Origin: JACKII01 sp041687435
Lineage (GTDB): Bacteria; Pseudomonadota; Alphaproteobacteria; Bin95
Reading direction: 5' to 3'
Length of the DNA: 10,754 nt
Assembly (NCBI GenBank): GCA_041687435.1
Contig: JAWLBX010000045.1
Coordinates: 1 to 10,754, forward strand
The notes below the pieces were generated by a model. It was given only the letters and a program-made list of their open reading frames with translations. It made no database searches and had not been told where the DNA came from. This document shows positions 6,903 through 10,754 of the stretch, piece after piece. Each line of letters opens with the position of its first letter. The stretch's first letter is position 1. A program made the translations under genes and the position numbers.

Positions 6903-7358
6903 TCACGCCTCCATACGCCCGCCGAAATCCCATGCCGTCAGGCGCTCCGGCACAATGCAAATGGCGCATTCGTCCGCGCTTCGCGCCAGCAGCCAGCTTT
7001 GAAACTGTGGTGAGGCCGTGCCCAGATAGCGCGCCAGCAAACCTTTAAGCGTTTCCAGACCGTCCGGCTCGGCCGTTGCCTGCCCGCGCCCGCGCACACC
7101 GCGATAAGGCGGAGTTTCAATGGAAATATCGAACGCGCAACGCCCATCCCGGCGCAAGTGCTGTACGATTTTTGCGTCCGGTCGCGAGGCAGCCCACAGC
7201 ACGCCACCCTTCCAGCAGAACCAAAGCGGCGTCACCACCGGGAAGCCCGATGGCGTGTTTGCTGCCAGCCGCATCGGTACCACCGCGGTTGTCAAAAATT
7301 CGGCCGTCCGCGCCCAGTTCCAGGGGCCGGACAGCGGGCAGGCAGGCGTTTCGGACAT
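6903..7358 (-). CDS. Pyridoxamine 5'-phosphate oxidase-like flavin-binding split-barrel protein
   Basis: A 151-residue protein with the PNPOx-like split barrel layout: RLAANTPSGFPVVTPLWFCWKGGVLWAAS (30-58), then RPDAKIVQHLRRDGRCAFDIS (59-79) and PPYRGVRGRGQATAE (83-97). The PVVTPLWF strand and the K-x-x-x-L-x-x-x-G-R-x-x-F run are usual for FMN- or F420-type members. The substrate is unknown and it is too short and divergent to be PdxH itself. I chose ATG 7358 because GGAG lies about nine bases upstream. An in-frame GTG at 7379 is less well supported. Its 3' end is one base from the comM stop. A putative promoter at 7411-7440 drives it, and its -35 element overlaps an FNR-like box, suggesting repression under low oxygen. 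Confidence 0.85.
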   Translation of the reverse strand: MSETPACPLSGPWNWARTAEFLTTAVVPMRLAANTPSGFPVVTPLWFCWKGGVLWAASRPDAKIVQHLRRDGRCAFDISIETPPYRGVRGRGQATAEPDGLETLKGLLARYLGTASPQFQSWLLARSADECAICIVPERLTAWDFGGRMEA

Positions 7359-7410
7359 GGGGCAGGCTCCAGCGGGCACGTTGCAGGCTAAGTATGTAAC
7401 AGGAATCGTG

Positions 7411-7440
7411 GATATAAGGGCGCTGTTTGAGGGAAATCAA
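7411..7440 (-). promoter_or_regulatory. Putative leftward promoter of the flavin-binding protein gene
   Basis: Read on the minus strand, TTGATT (7440-7435) and TATATC (7416-7411) are 18 bases apart and each match four of six positions of the sigma-70 consensus. The start site would be near 7404, about 45 bases before the ATG at 7358. The -35 element is part of the FNR-like box. Confidence 0.35.
7427..7440 (+). promoter_or_regulatory. FNR/Anr/FixK-type box
   Basis: TTGAG-GGAA-ATCAA matches nine of the ten fixed positions of the FNR-family consensus TTGAT-N4-ATCAA, with T before and A after extending the dyad. It lies 86 bases upstream of the CBS-BON ATG in the divergent intergenic region. FNR-family regulators bind such sites under low oxygen or nitric oxide. 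If it acts as a class II site centred near -41.5, transcription would start near 7475, with CAGAAT at 7463-7468 (four of six to TATAAT) as -10. The regulator itself is not in the window. Confidence 0.6.
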
Positions 7441-7526
7441 ACCGCGAAGGCGAATTTCGCAGCAGAATGTATTACTTTTCAAAAAAGAGGCACATAGGCT
7501 CAACGCTTTCCATGAGGAGACACGCC

Positions 7527-8219
7527 ATGCTGGTCAAAGACATTATGACGAAAACGGTCATCACCGTATCACCTGACGCCGCGGTCGGCGACATTGCCCA
7601 GACCATGGTTTCCGCCGGTATCAGCGGCCTGCCGGTTGTCGACTCGGCCGGCAAGGTCGTCGGCATCATCAGCGAAGGCGACCTGATGCGCCGTGCCGAA
7701 ACCGAGACCGCGCCCCGCCGGTCCTGGTGGTTGACCCTGATCGGCTCGCCAGCGACAACCGCCACCGACTACATCCGCTCGCACGGAATGAAAGCCGCGG
7801 ATCTGATGAGCCAGTCCATCATCTCGGTTTCACCCGACGACACGCTGGAAAAAGTCGCAAACCTTCTCGAAGGCCATCGCATCAAACGCGCACCGGTGAT
7901 CGAAAACGGCCATCTGGTCGGGATTGTTAGCCGCTCCAATCTGGTCCAGGCGCTATCGGCAATCTACAGCGCCGGCACGCCGGACATCTCGGTCGATGAC
8001 ACCAGCCTGCGCGCCGAAGTAGAACACCGTATTGCCGAAACCGGTGTGACGACCTTCTATCTCAATGTCGTTGTCGCCAATGGCGTCGTCGACCTCTGGG
8101 GGGTGGTGTCCAGCCAGGAGGAACGCACTGCCATTCGGGTAGCAGCCGAATCAACCCCAGGTGTCAAAGGCGTGAACATGCACATCAGCGCCAACCCGCA
8201 ACTGCTGAGCGGCGTCTGA
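7527..8219 (+). CDS. CBS-CBS-BON domain protein
   Basis: A 230-residue protein with a tandem CBS pair and a C-terminal BON domain. CBS1 covers about 4-56 (VKDIMTKTVITVSPDAAVGD ... GLPVVDSAGKVVGIISEGDL) and CBS2 about 88-145 (AADLMSQSIISVSPDDTLEK ... RAPVIENGHLVGIVSRSNL), separated by a linker with RRSWW. BON spans about 156-222 (GVVDLWGVVSSQEERTAI). CBS pairs usually sense adenine nucleotides or S-adenosylmethionine; BON domains tend to bind membranes or other macromolecules. No signal peptide or membrane segment is seen, so it is probably cytosolic or peripheral. ATG 7527 follows GAGGAGA at 7514-7520. It heads the gene set of the small protein, the cPGS-like enzyme and FtsH, behind an FNR-like box. 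I cannot tell the ligand. Confidence 0.95.
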   Translation: MLVKDIMTKTVITVSPDAAVGDIAQTMVSAGISGLPVVDSAGKVVGIISEGDLMRRAETETAPRRSWWLTLIGSPATTATDYIRSHGMKAADLMSQSIISVSPDDTLEKVANLLEGHRIKRAPVIENGHLVGIVSRSNLVQALSAIYSAGTPDISVDDTSLRAEVEHRIAETGVTTFYLNVVVANGVVDLWGVVSSQEERTAIRVAAESTPGVKGVNMHISANPQLLSGV

Positions 8220-8233
8220 TTGGACCATCTGCC

Positions 8234-8542
8234 ATGACCTCGAAACCGATCACCGACAAGGCCGAAGTCTCCATCGATTTCCCGGAGAAGTTCTATCATG
8301 GCTCCTTCGGCCATGCTGCCCGCTATGACGTGACCGCCGATGCCGATGGCGTCCACATTTACCTGCGCAATGATGGCGGTGAAAAGCGCCATGTCGGCTT
8401 TCACGTCCATTACTATCTGCTGGCCGACCTCCTCGCCGCCGCCGCGGAGGCAACGGCCCGTGTGGAGGGGCTGCAGCCACACCTGCAGCAAAAACTGCGG
8501 GAGGCCGGGGCACTATGGCAGGTAATCGGGGCGAAAGATTAA
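8234..8542 (+). CDS. Small conserved-looking protein of unknown function
   Basis: A 102-residue, soluble-looking protein I do not recognise as a named family. The N-terminal part reads EVSIDFPEKFYHGSFG (11-26), then a likely beta stretch with YDVTADADGVHIYLRND, then KRHVGFHVHYYLLADLLAAAAEA (51-73) with histidines 53, 57 and 59 close together, and a C-terminal amphipathic helix (LQPHLQQKLREAGALW). The clustered histidines and aromatics could be a ligand or metal site, which is speculation. It lies 14 bases after the CBS-BON stop and 90 bases before the cPGS-like gene, all on one strand, so it is likely cotranscribed. The ribosome binding site is weak (TTGGA at 8220-8224). The even codon use and good frame support a real gene. 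Confidence 0.8.
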   Translation: MTSKPITDKAEVSIDFPEKFYHGSFGHAARYDVTADADGVHIYLRNDGGEKRHVGFHVHYYLLADLLAAAAEATARVEGLQPHLQQKLREAGALWQVIGAKD

Positions 8543-8632
8543 GACGCTTCGGGCCATGCACGATCGCGCGACCTCGCCAGTCAGGATACAAATCGATACA
8601 TTCAGGCATCGCAAGGCGGATTGGAGCCTAGC

Positions 8633-9994
8633 ATGAGTTCAGACCTTCGCCGATTGGTGATCATGGGCGCGGCAGGGCGGGATTTTCACAATTTCAACGT
8701 CTGCTGCCGCGATGATCCCGCCAGCCGCGTCGTGGCGTTCACCGCGACGCAAATTCCGGGCATAGACAACCGCCGCTATCCTGCCGCGCTTGCCGGCCCA
8801 TTGTACCCGGACGGTATTCCGATCGTCCCCGAAGCCGATCTGGAACGCCTCTGTCGCGAGGAACGTGTCGACTCGGTCGTGTTTGCCTATAGCGACGTAC
8901 CCCACGGCCACGTGATGCATGCAGCCGCCCGCGCCACAGCCATCGGCTGCGATTTCGAGCTTTGGGGGCCGGAGCGGACCATGCTGCAAAGCCGCTGCCC
9001 GGTCATCGCCGTCACGGCGGTGCGGACCGGCTGCGGCAAGTCTCAAGTCAGCCGCCATCTGGCGCAGGAATTGGCCGCCGCGGATAGCAGCGCCGCGGTG
9101 ATCCGCCACCCGATGCCCTATGGCAACCTTGCCGATCAGGCAGTGCAACGGTTCGCCAGCCTGAAAGACCTCGCAGCAGCCAATTGCACCATTGAGGAAC
9201 GCGAGGAGTATGAGCCCTATATCGAGGCCGGCCTCGTCATTTTTGCCGGTGTCGACTACGCGCGCATCCTGGCCGCGGCCGAAGCAGAGGCGGACCTGAT
9301 CCTCTGGGACGGCGGCAACAACGACTGGCCATTCTTCTGCCCCGACGTCTGGATCACCCTGGTCGATGCCCTGCGCCCCGGCCACGAAACCGCCTACTGG
9401 CCCGGCGAAACCAACCTGCGCGCAGCCGATATCATCGTCATTGCCAAGGCCGACGCTGCAGAGGGCGACGCCATCGCCCAAATCAACGCCAGCATCCGCA
9501 CCGCCAACCCCGATGCGGTGGTGATCGAAGGCGCCTCCCCCGTTGTGCTGGACGACCCCGCACTGGTACGGGGCAAACGCGTGCTGGTCGTGGAGGACGG
9601 GCCGACCATCACCCATGGCGGCATGGCGACCGGTGCAGGCTTTGCGGCGGCAAAAGCGTCTGCGGCTGCGGAAATCATTGACCCACGCCCATTTGCGGTT
9701 CCGGAAATTGCTCAGGTTTTCGCTGACTATCCCCATATCGGCCCGGTGCTGCCCGCAGTCGGCTACGGCCCGGCCCAGCAAAAAGCGTTGGCCGATACCA
9801 TCGCGGCCAGCGGTGCCGACGCCGTGATTGCCGGCACACCGATAGACCTGTCGGCAAGGCTCTCCGCCCTGCACCCGGTCAACATTCCAATCGTCCGGGC
9901 GCGCTACAGCTACGCCGACCGAGACGGCAAGTCCCTGTTCGCAGCGGTCGAACAGGCGCTAACGGCGAAACGCAAGGGCCGGGACCGTGGCTGA
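8633..9994 (+). CDS. Cyclic 2,3-diphosphoglycerate synthetase-like P-loop protein (COG2403-type)
   Basis: A 453-residue protein related to archaeal cyclic 2,3-diphosphoglycerate synthetase (CpgS), which closes 2,3-diphosphoglycerate into its cyclic anhydride with ATP. An N-terminal Rossmann-like domain (RRLVIMGAAGRDFHNFN, 6-22; FTATQIPGIDNRRYP, 36-50) precedes a P-loop at RTGCGKSQVSRHL (131-143). The first P-loop residue, usually glycine or alanine, is valine 130. Other landmarks are HPMPYGNL (159-166), LWDGGNNDWPFF (224-235) and EDGPTITHGGM (321-331), all typical of this family. ATG 8633 has GGAG at 8623-8626. TTG 8621 is a weaker alternative. Bacteria mostly lack known cyclic diphosphoglycerate, so the bacterial reaction is unknown. 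The stop overlaps ftsH by 8 bases, so the two are translationally linked. Confidence 0.88.
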   Translation: MSSDLRRLVIMGAAGRDFHNFNVCCRDDPASRVVAFTATQIPGIDNRRYPAALAGPLYPDGIPIVPEADLERLCREERVDSVVFAYSDVPHGHVMHAAARATAIGCDFELWGPERTMLQSRCPVIAVTAVRTGCGKSQVSRHLAQELAAADSSAAVIRHPMPYGNLADQAVQRFASLKDLAAANCTIEEREEYEPYIEAGLVIFAGVDYARILAAAEAEADLILWDGGNNDWPFFCPDVWITLVDALRPGHETAYWPGETNLRAADIIVIAKADAAEGDAIAQINASIRTANPDAVVIEGASPVVLDDPALVRGKRVLVVEDGPTITHGGMATGAGFAAAKASAAAEIIDPRPFAVPEIAQVFADYPHIGPVLPAVGYGPAQQKALADTIAASGADAVIAGTPIDLSARLSALHPVNIPIVRARYSYADRDGKSLFAAVEQALTAKRKGRDRG

Positions 9995-10754
9995 AAAAAA
10001 CAATGGCGACCAGAACCACCAGATCAATTTCTGGTACATTATCCTCGCCCTGCTTGGCGTTGTGCTGCTGCGCGACCTTTGGGTGGAAAGCCAGTATGTC
10101 GACACCATTCCTTACAGCGTGTTCGAAATCTATCTGGAGGAGGGCATCGTCGAGGATGTCACCGTCGGCGAGGAGGTGATCCGCGGCACGCTGAGGGAAC
10201 CCCGCAACGGCAAGACCGCGTTCCTCACCAACCGCGTCGACCCTGATGTGGCTAAGGATCTGAACCAGTACGGAGTTACCTACACCGGCACCGTCGAACG
10301 CACCTGGCTGACCGCCTTGTTGTCCTGGGTGTTACCAGTGCTGCTGTTCTTCGGCCTCTGGGTGTTCGTCATCCGCCGCTTTTCCGGAGGTGCCGGCGGA
10401 TTTGGCGGCCTGATGTCTGTCGGCAAGAGCCGCGCCAAGATCTTCGAGGAGACCGATACCAAGGTCAGTTTCGACGACGTTGCAGGCGTCGACGAGGCAA
10501 AGGCCGAACTGGTTGAGGTGATCGAGTTCATGAAGGCGCCGGAGGAATATGGAAGGCTTGGCGCGCATGTGCCGAAAGGCATTCTGCTGGTCGGCCCGCC
10601 CGGTACCGGCAAGACCCTGCTCGCCCGTGCGGTTGCCGGTGAGGCCGGCGTGCCGTTCTTCTCGATCTCCGGCTCGGAGTTCGTCGAGCTGTTCGTCGGC
10701 GTCGGCGCGGCGCGCGTGCGCGACCTGTTCGAGCAGGCCCGCGCCAAGGCCCCG
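9987..10754 (+). CDS. ftsH: FtsH ATP-dependent zinc metalloprotease, N-terminal part (runs off the window)
   Basis: 256 codons are visible. FtsH is a membrane-anchored hexameric AAA+ protease that unfolds and degrades membrane and cytosolic proteins. TM1 spans about residues 14-31, a periplasmic part follows, and TM2 spans about 106-131, ahead of the glycine-rich RRFSGGAGGFGG linker. The AAA domain starts at VSFDDVAGVDEAKAEL (160-175); Walker A is GPPGTGKT (203-210) and the pore-loop motif FVG is at 236-238. Walker B and the HEXXH zinc site lie beyond the window. The GTG start at 9987 has AAGGG at 9974-9978 and lies within the last codons of the cPGS-like gene. Its N-terminus (AEKNNGDQNHQINFWY) does not look like the usual alphaproteobacterial housekeeping FtsH, so it may be a second, specialised copy. 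Confidence 0.95.
   Translation, partial: MAEKNNGDQNHQINFWYIILALLGVVLLRDLWVESQYVDTIPYSVFEIYLEEGIVEDVTVGEEVIRGTLREPRNGKTAFLTNRVDPDVAKDLNQYGVTYTGTVERTWLTALLSWVLPVLLFFGLWVFVIRRFSGGAGGFGGLMSVGKSRAKIFEETDTKVSFDDVAGVDEAKAELVEVIEFMKAPEEYGRLGAHVPKGILLVGPPGTGKTLLARAVAGEAGVPFFSISGSEFVELFVGVGAARVRDLFEQARAKAP

Noticed and set aside
8581..8606. Short direct repeats TCAGG and GATACA before the cPGS-like gene
   Set aside because: Too short and too few copies to separate from chance; no known binding motif.
8639..9874. Open frame of 411 codons on the minus strand opposite the cPGS-like gene
   Set aside because: Antisense shadow of a well-recognised gene with high GC at third positions; no family motif and no ribosome binding site.
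9995..10001. A AAA AAC heptamer in phase at codons 3-5 of ftsH, a classical -1 slippery sequence
   Set aside because: The -1 frame downstream gives no recognisable product and ends at a stop about 80 codons later; it most likely just encodes Glu-Lys-Asn.

Overview
This is a gene-dense, GC-rich window from what looks like an alphaproteobacterial chromosome, probably near Rhodospirillales. That placement is an inference from three things: the argJ tail followed directly by mutT, the GC-biased third positions, and the protein sequences themselves. I see no rRNA, tRNA, CRISPR array or mobile element, and no gene-free stretch over 300 bases. The longest intergenic gap is 168 bases (7359-7526).

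Left part (1-1663, + strand). The last 20 codons of argJ (arginine biosynthesis) are followed four bases later by mutT (Nudix 8-oxo-dGTP hydrolase, GTG start). A TesB-like double-hotdog thioesterase overlaps the mutT end by 4 bases, and a small carboxymuconolactone decarboxylase (CMD) family protein follows. The tight spacing suggests one operon. An inverted repeat at 1652-1670 separates it from the next, convergent gene.

Middle part (1679-6901). A secreted DUF3179 protein with a CPLC motif is on the minus strand, from a TTG start with a good Shine-Dalgarno sequence. It is divergent from an L-2-hydroxyglutarate-oxidase-like FAD enzyme, which is followed 3 bases later by a PcaC-like second CMD protein. 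Next come an Ada/Ogt-type DNA alkyltransferase with an AraC helix-turn-helix but no N-terminal Ada zinc domain, and a ComM/YifB AAA+ ATPase. A putative hairpin covers part of the ribosome binding site of the alkyltransferase gene.

Right part (6903-10754). A minus-strand flavin-binding (PNPOx-like split barrel) protein is divergent from a rightward gene set: CBS-CBS-BON protein, a 102-residue histidine-containing protein of unknown function, a bacterial homologue of archaeal cyclic 2,3-diphosphoglycerate synthetase (COG2403-type P-loop protein), and ftsH, which overlaps the preceding gene by 8 bases and runs off the window. The divergent intergenic region holds a 9-of-10 match to the FNR/Anr/FixK consensus at 7427-7440. 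It is placed so that it could activate the rightward genes and block a putative leftward promoter. The most interesting reading of the window is therefore an oxygen-responsive operon joining an energy-sensing CBS/BON protein, an unknown small protein, a cPGS-like enzyme and an FtsH membrane protease. This is inference from layout and one regulatory motif.
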